Source: Lachnospiraceae bacterium (GTDB lineage: Bacteria > Bacillota_A > Clostridia > Lachnospirales > Lachnospiraceae). From it: a stretch of DNA of 20,850 nt. The translations under genes and the position numbers were made by a program. The notes beneath the pieces were generated by a model that saw only the letters and a program-made list of their open reading frames with translations, did no database searches and was not told the origin of the DNA. Shown piece by piece: positions 7,241 to 15,741 of the stretch; the stretch's first letter is position 1; every line of letters starts with the position of its first letter. The stretch covers positions 1 through 20,850 of the forward strand of contig JAGBNT010000001.1 of NCBI GenBank assembly GCA_017634255.1, written 5' to 3'.

Positions 7241-8398
7241 ATGAACTATAAGACTAAAAGAGCGATAAAAACAATTTCATTGATAGCCGCCATCCTTCTT
7301 ACCCTGTTTTTTCTGCAGGAGTTTGTTGTAAAGCCCTGGCAGCCCATGGACGTCCAGATAAGCGGGTTTTACAAGGAGGATAAGGATTCCCTTGATGTAG
7401 TATTTATCGGAGCAAGCGATATGTACAACGCCTTTGCTCCGGCTTTGGCATATAAGGAGTTCGGATTTACCAGCTACCCCTTTGCCCCGCCGAGAAATTC
7501 CGTAGGCGCATGGCAGCTGCAGGTGGACGAGATAATGAGGACTCAAAACCCGAAGCTTATAGTAATAGAGGTCAACGGAGCCCTCTATACGGAGGAGGAC
7601 GCGCTGGTCACAGAGGAGAATCTAAGGCTCTTTACAGACCATATGCCCCCGAGCCGCAATAAGGATGAGTTTATAAAAAAACTGGTTCAAAAGAAGGACA
7701 GGGTGAATTATTATATTCCGTATTTAAAATATCACGGGAATATAACCTCCTTAAAGGAGGCAGCCCGTATCATGTATGAGAGGCTTTGCTTTGAGGCAAG
7801 GGGCGGACTGTACATGAAGGGGGAGCGAACCCATTTTGAGATAGACTATTTCGAGCACGAGATGTGGGATACGAAAAACGACGATGAGGAGCTTGCGGTT
7901 GAACCCATGCATGAAGCCGCCCTGCGTTCCATGCTGGAATATTCTCTTGAGAATGTAGACTGCCCCATACTTTTTATCAGGGCGCCCCACTATATCACCC
8001 AGGAAGAGGAGATAAGCACGCAGTTTTTTCACCGGACAAACAGGGTGGGAAACATCGTTCAGGACTATGGATATGATTTTATCAATTTTGATAAGCTGCA
8101 TGATGAACTGGGACTCGACCACAAGAGGGATTTTCATAACGCGGAGCATTTGAATATAAACGGTCAGATAAAGTTTACCGAGTATCTCGGGAGGCTGCTG
8201 GTTGAAAACTACGGTCTTGGAGATACTGAGCACTCCGACGTGGTAAGGCAGAAGTGGGAGCGGGCTGTAAGCTATTTTGATGCCTTATTAAAACACGGCT
8301 ATGAGCTTATGGAGAGGGAGGCTGAACCGGAGGAGTATGAGTTATACGAGGTAGAGAGCCAGGAGTTGCTCAATATAATAAAGCCTTCGGATATGTAA
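7241..8398 (+). CDS. Membrane-anchored SGNH-like protein, partner of the MBOAT acyltransferase
   Basis: The 385-residue product has one N-terminal membrane anchor (about 11-28) and an extracytoplasmic domain that resembles the AlgJ/AlgX/DltD group, which takes the acyl group from an MBOAT protein and puts it on the glycan. The likely nucleophile is Ser59 in FIGASDMYNAF, on the expected first beta strand (DVVFIGAS). EVNGALY (110-116) fits the next conserved block. The C-terminal histidine block is HNAEHLNINGQIKFTEYL, with His303. The residue three before that His is Asn300, where the SGNH DxxH dyad has Asp, so activity may be altered or another acid (Asp297 or Glu302) may serve. A charged tail (about 355-385) is unassigned. 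The ribosome binding site GAGG overlaps the stop codon of the MBOAT gene, indicating tight coupling. The family call is from motifs and context, not close similarity. Confidence 0.75.
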   Translation: MNYKTKRAIKTISLIAAILLTLFFLQEFVVKPWQPMDVQISGFYKEDKDSLDVVFIGASDMYNAFAPALAYKEFGFTSYPFAPPRNSVGAWQLQVDEIMRTQNPKLIVIEVNGALYTEEDALVTEENLRLFTDHMPPSRNKDEFIKKLVQKKDRVNYYIPYLKYHGNITSLKEAARIMYERLCFEARGGLYMKGERTHFEIDYFEHEMWDTKNDDEELAVEPMHEAALRSMLEYSLENVDCPILFIRAPHYITQEEEISTQFFHRTNRVGNIVQDYGYDFINFDKLHDELGLDHKRDFHNAEHLNINGQIKFTEYLGRLLVENYGLGDTEHSDVVRQKWERAVSYFDALLKHGYELMEREAEPEEYELYEVESQELLNIIKPSDM

Positions 8399-8424
8399 GA
8401 AGCCTCAAGAGGGATATTTTTTTA

Positions 8425-9216
8425 ATGATGGAAGCAAAGAAAGCAGTATTTTTTGATATAGACGGAACTATCTGGGACTATACGAATTATATCCCTAAGA
8501 GCACGGTAGAGGCGATAAGGGCGCTAAGGAGCAAGGGCAACAGCGCCTTCATCTGCTCGGGAAGGTGCCGCAGCTACATTCACTCTCCCAGCCTTTTTGA
8601 GATCGGCTTCGACGGGGTGGTTTCCGGCTGCGGGACGATGATAGAGTACGGCAGCGAAGTAGTGTTCTACCATGAGCTGGACAGGGAGCTGGTTGCACAT
8701 GCGCTTAAGACAGTGCGCTCCTTCGGGATGAAGCCTCTGCTTGAGGGCAGGGACAGCTTATATATGGACTATGAGGAGTTTAAGGACGATCCCTACGGGC
8801 AGAAGCTCATAGAGGAGATGGGAAGCAGGATAAAGAGCATTAAAGACAGCGAGGGAAAATGGGAGTGCTCCAAATTGTCCTGCGATGCCCCTAAGGGAGG
8901 TATAGATGAATGTTACGAAAGCCTGAAGGATGAATTTGACTTCATAGTACATACCTCAAACGTAGTGGAGATGGTTCCCAAAGGCTTCAGTAAGGCTACC
9001 GGAATGAGAAAGGTGGCGGAGCTTTTGGGCTGCGGCATGGAAAATACCCTTGCCTTCGGGGACGGGGAGAATGATATAGAGATGCTTCAGACAGCGGGCG
9101 TGGGAATAGCAATGGGAAACGGCAATGAGCACGTTAAGAGCATAGCCGACCACGTTACGGCTTCTTTGTATGAAGACGGGCTGTACAAGGCCTGCGAGCA
9201 TTTTGGGCTTATCTGA
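8425..9216 (+). CDS. Cof-type HAD-superfamily phosphatase
   Basis: A cytoplasmic Mg-dependent phosphohydrolase of the HAD IIB (Cof) group; members usually dephosphorylate sugar phosphates or small phosphorylated metabolites. The 263-residue product has all four motifs: DIDGT (11-15) with nucleophile Asp11 and acid Asp13, ICSGR with the motif II Ser near 45, a Lys in KGFSKATGM after the cap domain, and GDGENDIEM (212-220) with the Mg-binding Asp. The cap is of the C2 type by position (about 80-185). Translation probably starts at 8425 or at the second ATG at 8428; the AGAGGG upstream is slightly far. The stop codon overlaps the first base of the next ATG (TGATG), so the YfhO gene is translationally coupled to it. 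Its position inside the surface-glycan genes hints at a sugar-phosphate substrate, which is inference. Confidence 0.9.
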   Translation: MMEAKKAVFFDIDGTIWDYTNYIPKSTVEAIRALRSKGNSAFICSGRCRSYIHSPSLFEIGFDGVVSGCGTMIEYGSEVVFYHELDRELVAHALKTVRSFGMKPLLEGRDSLYMDYEEFKDDPYGQKLIEEMGSRIKSIKDSEGKWECSKLSCDAPKGGIDECYESLKDEFDFIVHTSNVVEMVPKGFSKATGMRKVAELLGCGMENTLAFGDGENDIEMLQTAGVGIAMGNGNEHVKSIADHVTASLYEDGLYKACEHFGLI

Positions 9217-12032
9217 TGGAAAGAATATGCGGCAGGATTAAAAATACCCGGACGGGCTATATTGCGGTCTATACGCTGTGCTTTGCGCTGCTTTCCCTCA
9301 TAGTTTTCAGATATTTTCTGATGTATGCAAAGACCACTATCCTGGTCGGTGACGGAATCTCGCAAAACTACAATACGCTTCTGTATTACAGCAAGATACT
9401 GCGCCAGATATTATCCACCCTTATACATGAGCACAGGCTGGAATTTCCGATGTGGGATATTTCCGCCGGTCTGGGGGAGGATATTCTAGGGGTAATGCAT
9501 TACTACGGTGTCGGGGAGCCTATAATGCTTCTGGCGGCTTTCGTTCCTCCCTCCAGAACGGATTATCTGTACTGCTTTATCTATATAGCCAGGCTCTATC
9601 TCGGAGGCCTCGGATTTTCCTGGTTTTCGCTGTGGCACGGCAACAGAAAGTTCGCCACCCTTTTGGGAGCCTTTGTATACGTGTTCAGCGGCTATTCCCT
9701 GACGCTGGCGATGAAGCATCTGATGTTCGGAGTGCCGATAGTGTTCTTCCCTTTGATACTTCTGGGCGTTGACAAGGTGATAAGGGACAGGAGCTGCACT
9801 CTCTTTATCCTCGCTTCAGCCTTTGCAGCTTTGAGCAATATCTATTTTTTCTATGCTCAGATGGTATTTGCCTTTATTTACTGCATATTCAGGCTGGTAT
9901 GTGAAAGGAGGAGGTTTGATTTTAAGCAGTACGCGGTGACGCTCTTAAGCTTTGCCTTAAGCGCTGCTGCCATCCTCCTTATATCCGCCGTCGTGCTGCT
10001 GCCGGAGGCCGCCCTCCTGCTTTCAGAGAGCCGAGTGGGGCGGGGCTACCCCTATACTCTGACATACGGGTTAAAATATTATTTTGAATATATAGCGGGC
10101 TTTACGAACCTGCAGCAGGCAGAGGGGCTTATGACGGCGGGATATTCCGCAATAGCCCTGATGGCGGTTATAATACTGTTTTTGAAAAAGAACCAGGATT
10201 TCAGGCTTAAAGCCGCGGTGGCAAGCTTTTTTGTTTTTTCCTTCGTGCCCTATTTTGCCTATATGATGAATGGCTTCAGCTATGTTACCAACAGGTGGGT
10301 ATGGGCTTTTGCCTGTCTCATGGGCTACGTAGTGGCGAAGGTCTATCCGGATATCTACGAGCTGGATAATAAGCAAAAGCTGCAGGGGATAGGGGCAGTC
10401 CTGGTAATATGCGCCTTATCGGTACTGCTGCCGCCCTTAAGAAATATGCATACCTTTGCCTCCATAATAGTCCTGCTCTTATCCTGCCTGCTGCTGGCGG
10501 CTTTCGATATAAGGCAGGGGGAAAGCCTAAGGTCAAGGCTTGTAGTAACCGCGGTATTTGTGCTGGGTCTTCTCATCATGACGTACAGGCTCTGGTCGCC
10601 CCGGTTTGACGGGGACGGAAAATACGTCATAGGCAAATATAACGATATCAATACCGCCGATGACATATTGGAAAACAGAAATTCCGATGCGGCGATAGAG
10701 CTTATCGGTGACGACGAATTTTTCCGCACGGGCGAGATAGGAGTTACCACCGGCGGCGGAAATTCGGCGCTGCACAGGAGCGTTAATCTATGCAGGCGGT
10801 ATTTTTCGATGATGCTGCCGAATATTTCAGAGTTTATCCGTGAGCTGGGCTTTAATACCCAGATGGATTTTAAGCTGGAGGGAACAGACAAAAGAAGCAT
10901 CATGGACGCGCTTTTAAGCGTAAGGTACTATAACGTAAGGCAGGGGGAGGAGGACTCCCTTCCCTTCGGATATGATGTAAAGGTTTCAGAGGCGGATACC
11001 TACGACGGACATTCCGCAGCCTGGAAAAATGAGCACTATCTTCCTCTGGGATACACCTATGACCAAGCGGTGAGCAGGGAGGAGCTATATTCCCTGGATC
11101 TTGCCGGAAGGCAGGAGGCAATGCTCTACGGGGCTGTGCTTGAGCCCGAGGCTGCTAAAGCAGGGGGTATACCGGTTATACAGGCAAAAGACAGGCTTGA
11201 GCGAAGGAGCGTTTTAAAGGGCATTACGCAGGTAAGCGGTGGGGAGACTGTAATCACCGATAAAGGAATAGAGCTTCGGGGCAGGGATGCCATATTGAAG
11301 CTTGAGCTCGAAGGGCTGCCGGAGAGTGAAAATTATGTGGTGCTCTCAGGAGCTGATTTTGAGGGCTGGAAGATGACCTCCGCCTATAGTACAGACGAGT
11401 GGAAGGGCTTGAGCCGCTATGAAAGGGCGGGTATCAGGGCAGCCGATTTTCTTAAGCGGCCAGATGATGAAGCCACAATGTATTTCGGTCTCCAAAACGG
11501 GGATTTTACCAACAGGATAGAGTATTTCACCCCCATGCACGACTGCTATACGGGGCACGACAGCTTTATAACAAATTTAGGCTACAGCAGGGAAGGACTC
11601 AAAGAAATTTACTGCAAGTTGACAAAACCGGGATTTTATAAGTTCGAAAAGCTTGACGTGGTGTGCCAGCCGACAGAAAATATAACGGCGAGGCTCGACG
11701 AGCTTCGTAAGGAGCCGTTAGAGGAGGTCAGCTTCGGGAACAACAGGATAAGCGGGAGGCTTAAGGCTTCAAAGAATAGGCTTCTGGTGCTCTCAATACC
11801 CTATTCACCCGGATGGAGAGCCTTTGTGGACGGGAGCGAGACTCGCACCGCCTGCGCGAACCTGATGTTTTTATCTATACCCGTTTCGTCAGGAGAACAT
11901 AGCATAGAGCTCAGGTATGAGACTCCATACCTGCGGACAGGGGCATATCTTTCGGCAGCGGGCTTTGCGATGCTTATAGCGATGATGCTTATTCAGGGAT
12001 ATTTACGGAAAAAATCGAAGAAGGAGGAGTAA
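9216..12032 (+). CDS. YfhO-family polytopic membrane protein (putative glycosyltransferase)
   Basis: YfhO proteins are GT-C-like membrane proteins; Bacillus YfhO is known to take part in glycosylating lipoteichoic acid from a lipid-linked sugar. This 938-residue product has a first helix (about 15-36), then an extracytoplasmic loop carrying VGDGISQNY with Asp46, where GT-C enzymes place their catalytic acid, and EFPMWDISAGLGEDIL (76-91), a family hallmark. Further helices run to about residue 457. A large extracytoplasmic region follows (about 460-905), with PGWRAFVDG near 865, then a last helix (about 908-928) and a basic tail RKKSKK. There is no clear ribosome binding site; the start overlaps the stop of the HAD gene, so coupling is likely. 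The binding-protein gene begins three bases after its stop. A lipid-linked sugar donor and the acceptor cannot be read from the sequence. Confidence 0.88.
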   Translation: MERICGRIKNTRTGYIAVYTLCFALLSLIVFRYFLMYAKTTILVGDGISQNYNTLLYYSKILRQILSTLIHEHRLEFPMWDISAGLGEDILGVMHYYGVGEPIMLLAAFVPPSRTDYLYCFIYIARLYLGGLGFSWFSLWHGNRKFATLLGAFVYVFSGYSLTLAMKHLMFGVPIVFFPLILLGVDKVIRDRSCTLFILASAFAALSNIYFFYAQMVFAFIYCIFRLVCERRRFDFKQYAVTLLSFALSAAAILLISAVVLLPEAALLLSESRVGRGYPYTLTYGLKYYFEYIAGFTNLQQAEGLMTAGYSAIALMAVIILFLKKNQDFRLKAAVASFFVFSFVPYFAYMMNGFSYVTNRWVWAFACLMGYVVAKVYPDIYELDNKQKLQGIGAVLVICALSVLLPPLRNMHTFASIIVLLLSCLLLAAFDIRQGESLRSRLVVTAVFVLGLLIMTYRLWSPRFDGDGKYVIGKYNDINTADDILENRNSDAAIELIGDDEFFRTGEIGVTTGGGNSALHRSVNLCRRYFSMMLPNISEFIRELGFNTQMDFKLEGTDKRSIMDALLSVRYYNVRQGEEDSLPFGYDVKVSEADTYDGHSAAWKNEHYLPLGYTYDQAVSREELYSLDLAGRQEAMLYGAVLEPEAAKAGGIPVIQAKDRLERRSVLKGITQVSGGETVITDKGIELRGRDAILKLELEGLPESENYVVLSGADFEGWKMTSAYSTDEWKGLSRYERAGIRAADFLKRPDDEATMYFGLQNGDFTNRIEYFTPMHDCYTGHDSFITNLGYSREGLKEIYCKLTKPGFYKFEKLDVVCQPTENITARLDELRKEPLEEVSFGNNRISGRLKASKNRLLVLSIPYSPGWRAFVDGSETRTACANLMFLSIPVSSGEHSIELRYETPYLRTGAYLSAAGFAMLIAMMLIQGYLRKKSKKEE

Positions 12033-12035
12033 TTT

Positions 12036-13706
12036 ATGGGAAAGATTTTCAGGAAAGCGATTTCGGTAATACTTGCGCTGACTCTTGCGGTATCTCTTAC
12101 TGCCTGTGCAGGAGCGGGAGGCGGGGCGGCACAGCAGGCTCCGGCAGACGGAGGAAAGATGGACGCGCAGGCAGGAGCTTCAGAGCTCAATGCCGGAGAT
12201 AAGGTCGTAAACATAGGCGTTACAGATACACTGGGGACCATAAACCCTCTGAACATGGACTATGCCTTTATCAATCTTTACGCTACAAGCCTTATGTTCC
12301 TTCCGCTTGCCGGCTTTACGGAGGATATGGGCTATGAGGGCTTTATAGCGGAGAGCATAAGCACAAAGGACAACAAGGTATTTGACGTAAAATTGAGGGA
12401 CGATGCTGTCTGGTCAGATGGAGAGCCCGTTGTGGCGGACGACGTTATCTTTACTTTCCTGAGGCTGACCTGTCCCGAGGTTGCAAACTATAACTACGAT
12501 TTCAGCATGTTCGAAGGCTTTGCGGACGACGGCTCATCCCCTTCGGGAGCAGAATCGATAGACGGCATCGTCAAGATAGACGACAAAAACCTTCAGTTCA
12601 AGCTTAAGGGGCATATGAACCTGAATACCTTTATCAATAACGTAGCTACATGGATATGCATACTTCCAAGCCATGTTTTAAAGGACATTCCCGCGGGCGA
12701 GCTCCTTTCCAATGACTGGTTCAATCATCCGGATGTTGTGGACGGTCCCTTCATCCTTGACGACTACGATGCGGCGCACTATATCTCATACAGCGCAAAC
12801 GACAAATATTTTAAGGGGAGTCCAAAGATTGACAAGCTCAATTTCAGGGTGGTGCAGGGCAGCGAGCTTCTTGCGGGCTTAAAGAGCGGTGAGATAGATT
12901 TCCTCCAGCCCTCCATAAGCGCAGTTCCGATTGAGGACCATGCCGAGATAGAGAGCATGGAGGGAGTTACCGCTTCATATGCTCCCCCTGTTACCAATGA
13001 GATGACATATATAAATACGAGGAAGGTCACGGATAAGAAGGTAAGGCAGGCAATAGTATATGCGATAGACAGAAATACCCTGCTAAATTCCCTGCTCGGA
13101 GGAAAGGGGGAGATAGCGGATGGCATTATCCCCTCGGCGTCGCCCTTCTATGATCCCAACGGAACAAAGATAAGCTATGATCCTGAAAAGGCAAAGCAGC
13201 TTTTAAGTGAAGCGGGCTGGGACGGCTCACAGACCCTTGCCTACTATGTAGGCTCAAACGACGAGGTTGCGGTGAGGGCTTCTCAGGTGGTGGAGCAGAA
13301 TCTTGAGGCAGTGGGAATAAACGTGGATATACGTACAGTGGACTTCGCAACCCTTATGGAGGTCGGGGGAACTGACGAGGTGGATATGTTCTCGGTGCAG
13401 TATACGATAACCCCCAACGACTACTATGCAGATATACTGACGCTGGCTGATGTGGAGGGAGACAGCTGGACGGGAGGCTTTTTCTCGCCCGAGCTCGACA
13501 AGGCGCTCCAGGCTACCCAGGAGACAACGGATGAAGCGGAGCTTACCAGGCTTTTCAGGGAGGTCAACGAGGTCATTGTCGATGAGGTTCCCCTATTCTC
13601 GCTCTATTTCTTGAGCAATATCGGGGCGGTAAGCGACAGGCTTGAAAATGCAAGGCCCACCCTGTACGGAGCCTTCAACAACATACATGAATGGGATGTT
13701 AAATAA
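12036..13706 (+). CDS. Peptide-type ABC transporter substrate-binding lipoprotein (SBP_bac_5)
   Basis: The extracellular binding protein of a Dpp/Opp/nickel-type importer. The 556-residue product has a lipoprotein signal: basic MGKIFRK, hydrophobic core, then lipobox LTAC with Cys24 as the lipidated residue. A Gly/Ala-rich tether (25-50) follows. The mature domain shows family-5 features: GTINPLNMDYAF near 70, ISTKDNKVFDVKLRDDAVWSDGEPV with the typical DVIFTF strand, TRKVTDKKVRQAIVYAIDR, and SPFYDPNGTKISYDPEKAKQLLSEAGW. Length is normal. An excellent ribosome binding site (GGAGGA) sits inside the last codons of the YfhO gene, which stops three bases earlier. The two ATPase and two permease genes follow directly, making a complete importer. 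Substrate is most likely di- or oligopeptide; muropeptides or other ligands remain possible. Confidence 0.93.
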   Translation: MGKIFRKAISVILALTLAVSLTACAGAGGGAAQQAPADGGKMDAQAGASELNAGDKVVNIGVTDTLGTINPLNMDYAFINLYATSLMFLPLAGFTEDMGYEGFIAESISTKDNKVFDVKLRDDAVWSDGEPVVADDVIFTFLRLTCPEVANYNYDFSMFEGFADDGSSPSGAESIDGIVKIDDKNLQFKLKGHMNLNTFINNVATWICILPSHVLKDIPAGELLSNDWFNHPDVVDGPFILDDYDAAHYISYSANDKYFKGSPKIDKLNFRVVQGSELLAGLKSGEIDFLQPSISAVPIEDHAEIESMEGVTASYAPPVTNEMTYINTRKVTDKKVRQAIVYAIDRNTLLNSLLGGKGEIADGIIPSASPFYDPNGTKISYDPEKAKQLLSEAGWDGSQTLAYYVGSNDEVAVRASQVVEQNLEAVGINVDIRTVDFATLMEVGGTDEVDMFSVQYTITPNDYYADILTLADVEGDSWTGGFFSPELDKALQATQETTDEAELTRLFREVNEVIVDEVPLFSLYFLSNIGAVSDRLENARPTLYGAFNNIHEWDVK

Positions 13707-13709
13707 ATA

Positions 13710-14669
13710 ATGGAGCCTCTGCTTAAGGTAAGCCGATTACAGGTAGAATTTAAAAGCGACTTCGGGAAAAGGACGGTCACCGACAATACAGCCTTTTATG
13801 TGGGAGAGGGTGAGACCCTGGGGCTGGTGGGTGAGTCCGGCTGCGGAAAAAGTGTGACAGTGCACTCTATATTGGGGCTTCTTCCTCCTAACGGCAGGAT
13901 CGTGGAGGGAGAGGCTCTGTTTGATGGAAAAGACTTATGTAAACTAAACGAGAAGGAGCTCGATAAGATAAGGGGTAAGGACATTGGCATGGTCTTTCAG
14001 GATGCCCTGACTGCCTTAAACCCGGTGTTTACCGTGGAGTCCCAGATCACTGAGCAGATACGGGTCCATCTGGGCTTAAGCCGGGGGGAGGCAAGGAAAA
14101 AGACCCTCAGGCTTTTGGAGGAGGTGGGTATTCCGGACCCCGTCAACGCCATGAAAAAATATCCCCATGAGCTCTCGGGAGGGCAGCGCCAGAGGGTAAT
14201 GATAGCCATGGCCCTAAGCTGCGAGCCGAGGCTTTTGATCGCAGACGAACCCACGACGGCTCTGGACGTGACCATCCAGGCTCAGATAATGGAGCTGATT
14301 GGCGGAATAATGAAGAAGAGGCGCATGTCCATGATACTTATAACCCACGACATCGGACTTATCGCGCAGATGGCGGACAGGGTGGCGGTGATGTACGCGG
14401 GACAGATAATAGAGGAAGCGGAGGTTCACGAGCTCTTTAAAAATCCGCTGCATCCCTATACTAAAGCGCTTCTGCAGAGCGCTCCCTCCATTGAGGATGA
14501 AGACGACAGGGTGCTTAGAGCCATAAGGGGAGCGGTGCCCGAGGATTATACGGATATTGCCGGCTGCCGTTTTGCGGACAGATGCGATATATTTTCAGCG
14601 GGCTGCGAATTGAGGCAGGAATTTAAGCAGAGGGAAAACGGACACCTGGTCAGGTGTCACTTGCAGTAA
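13710..14669 (+). CDS. ABC transporter ATP-binding protein, DppD/OppD type
   Basis: One of the two ATPases driving the peptide importer. The 319-residue product has Walker A GESGCGKS (41-48), Q-loop Gln97, signature LSGGQ (155-159), Walker B LLIADE (175-180) with the catalytic Glu, and switch His213 in ITHD. The C-terminal oligopeptide-transporter extension carries four cysteines (286, 292, 299, 316). In some OppD/DppD proteins such a set binds a [4Fe-4S] cluster, so a cluster is plausible here. It starts three bases after the binding-protein gene; the ribosome binding site is weak, so coupling to the upstream gene is likely. An 8-bp inverted repeat lies in the last codons (14641-14658). Confidence 0.94.
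   Translation: MEPLLKVSRLQVEFKSDFGKRTVTDNTAFYVGEGETLGLVGESGCGKSVTVHSILGLLPPNGRIVEGEALFDGKDLCKLNEKELDKIRGKDIGMVFQDALTALNPVFTVESQITEQIRVHLGLSRGEARKKTLRLLEEVGIPDPVNAMKKYPHELSGGQRQRVMIAMALSCEPRLLIADEPTTALDVTIQAQIMELIGGIMKKRRMSMILITHDIGLIAQMADRVAVMYAGQIIEEAEVHELFKNPLHPYTKALLQSAPSIEDEDDRVLRAIRGAVPEDYTDIAGCRFADRCDIFSAGCELRQEFKQRENGHLVRCHLQ
14641..14658. repeat. Perfect inverted repeat at the end of the DppD-type gene
   Basis: GACACCTG and its exact complement CAGGTGTC flank GT. As RNA it would form a seven-base-pair hairpin with a four-base loop. No T run follows, so it is not an intrinsic terminator. It lies about 45 bases ahead of the TTG start of the next ATPase gene and could stabilise or tune the mRNA at that junction. 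It is also coding sequence, so chance is possible. Confidence 0.4.
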
Positions 14670-14690
14670 CTAATATTCCAGTAAGATTTT

Positions 14691-14696
14691 TGGAGG
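14691..14696 (+). promoter_or_regulatory. Ribosome binding site that fixes a TTG start
   Basis: TGGAGG lies seven bases before TTG at 14704. No in-frame ATG lies near it, and Met in the family alignment begins here (start of the [16 protein letters not shown] segment), so TTG is the start codon. Confidence 0.85.
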
Positions 14697-14703
14697 CTGA
14701 TAT

Positions 14704-15741
14704 TTGAACGAAAGAAAGCCGCTGTTGTCGGTCAAGGATCTAAAAAAATATTATCCCGTCAAGAACAGCGCCCTTTTTGCGGCAAACAGGAAGGTAGTCC
14801 ATGCGGTGGACGGGGTGTCTTTCGACATATACGAGGGGGAGACCTTGGGGCTGGTGGGGGAATCCGGCTGCGGAAAATCCACGGTCGGGCGCCAGATTGT
14901 CGGAATGGAAAAAAGCGATGCAGGGGAGCTCTTCTTTCGCGGGGAAAAGCTGGATAAGGCGGAGTTTAAGAGGCAAAGACGGCAGCTGCAGATGATATTT
15001 CAGGATCCCACAGCCTCGCTTAATCCCAAGAGAAGGATATACGATATCCTTTCGGATATAATGGTGGAAAACGGGATATGTACAAGAAGTGAGGCGCGTG
15101 ACAGGGTAAGAGGGCTTTTAAACGAGGTGGGGCTTCCGGAAAATGCCGCAGAGAGATATCCCCATGAGTTTTCAGGGGGACAGAGGCAGAGGATAGCAAT
15201 CGCCAGGGCAATATCCCTCTCGCCCAGGCTCATAATCTGCGATGAGCCGGTTTCAGCCCTCGACATGTCCATACAGGCTCAGATACTCAATCTTTTAAAG
15301 AAGCTGCAGGAGGATCTCGGGATAGCATATCTTTTTATAGCCCACGGCTTGGGAAGTGTGCGCTATATAAGCCACAGGATCGCTGTCATGTATCTGGGCA
15401 GGATAGTGGAGCTTGCCTCCTCGGCAGAGCTTTTTAAGAAGCCCTGTCATCCCTATTCGCAGGCTCTGATCTCGGCAGTTCCGGTGGCAGACCCGCAAAG
15501 AAGGGACAGTAAGAGGATCATAACCTCCGGAGAGGTGCCTTCCAGTATTGACCTGCCGGAGGGGTGTGCCTTTGCCGCCAGATGCCGTTTCGCTACGGAG
15601 CGCTGCCGGAAGGAGATACCGGAGCTTAAGGAGGTAAAGAACGGGGGCAGGGACGGCTCCGGGCATCTTTGCGCCTGTTTTAACAGCAGTCACTACACCA
15701 GAGGCTTAAGTGCGGTGCGGGAAGTAAAGGAGGGCGCCTGA
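14704..15741 (+). CDS. ABC transporter ATP-binding protein, DppF/OppF type
   Basis: The second ATPase of the importer, 345 residues, starting at TTG. Walker A GESGCGKS (52-59), Q-loop Gln100, signature FSGGQ (156-160), Walker B LIICDE (176-181) and switch His214 are present. The switch region reads AHGL where most relatives have SHDL: the His is kept but the neighbouring Asp is Gly. The C-terminal extension has cysteines at 288, 294, 301, 323 and 325, again compatible with a metal or Fe-S site. The insert around residues 21-32 ([12 protein letters not shown]) is typical of OppF/DppF. The stop codon overlaps the ATG of the permease gene by one base, and the ribosome binding site for that permease (AAGGAGG) lies in the last codons here. 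Confidence 0.94.
   Translation: MNERKPLLSVKDLKKYYPVKNSALFAANRKVVHAVDGVSFDIYEGETLGLVGESGCGKSTVGRQIVGMEKSDAGELFFRGEKLDKAEFKRQRRQLQMIFQDPTASLNPKRRIYDILSDIMVENGICTRSEARDRVRGLLNEVGLPENAAERYPHEFSGGQRQRIAIARAISLSPRLIICDEPVSALDMSIQAQILNLLKKLQEDLGIAYLFIAHGLGSVRYISHRIAVMYLGRIVELASSAELFKKPCHPYSQALISAVPVADPQRRDSKRIITSGEVPSSIDLPEGCAFAARCRFATERCRKEIPELKEVKNGGRDGSGHLCACFNSSHYTRGLSAVREVKEGA

Noticed and set aside
5597..8398. A dlt operon (D-alanylation of teichoic acid)
   Set aside because: Only a DltB-like and a DltD-like protein are present. There is no D-alanine ligase (dltA) or carrier (dltC) gene in the block.
10071..10903. Minus-strand open frames inside the YfhO gene, up to 182 codons
   Set aside because: They are shadow frames of a long gene with clear family features. 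They have no ribosome binding sites and no recognisable domain.
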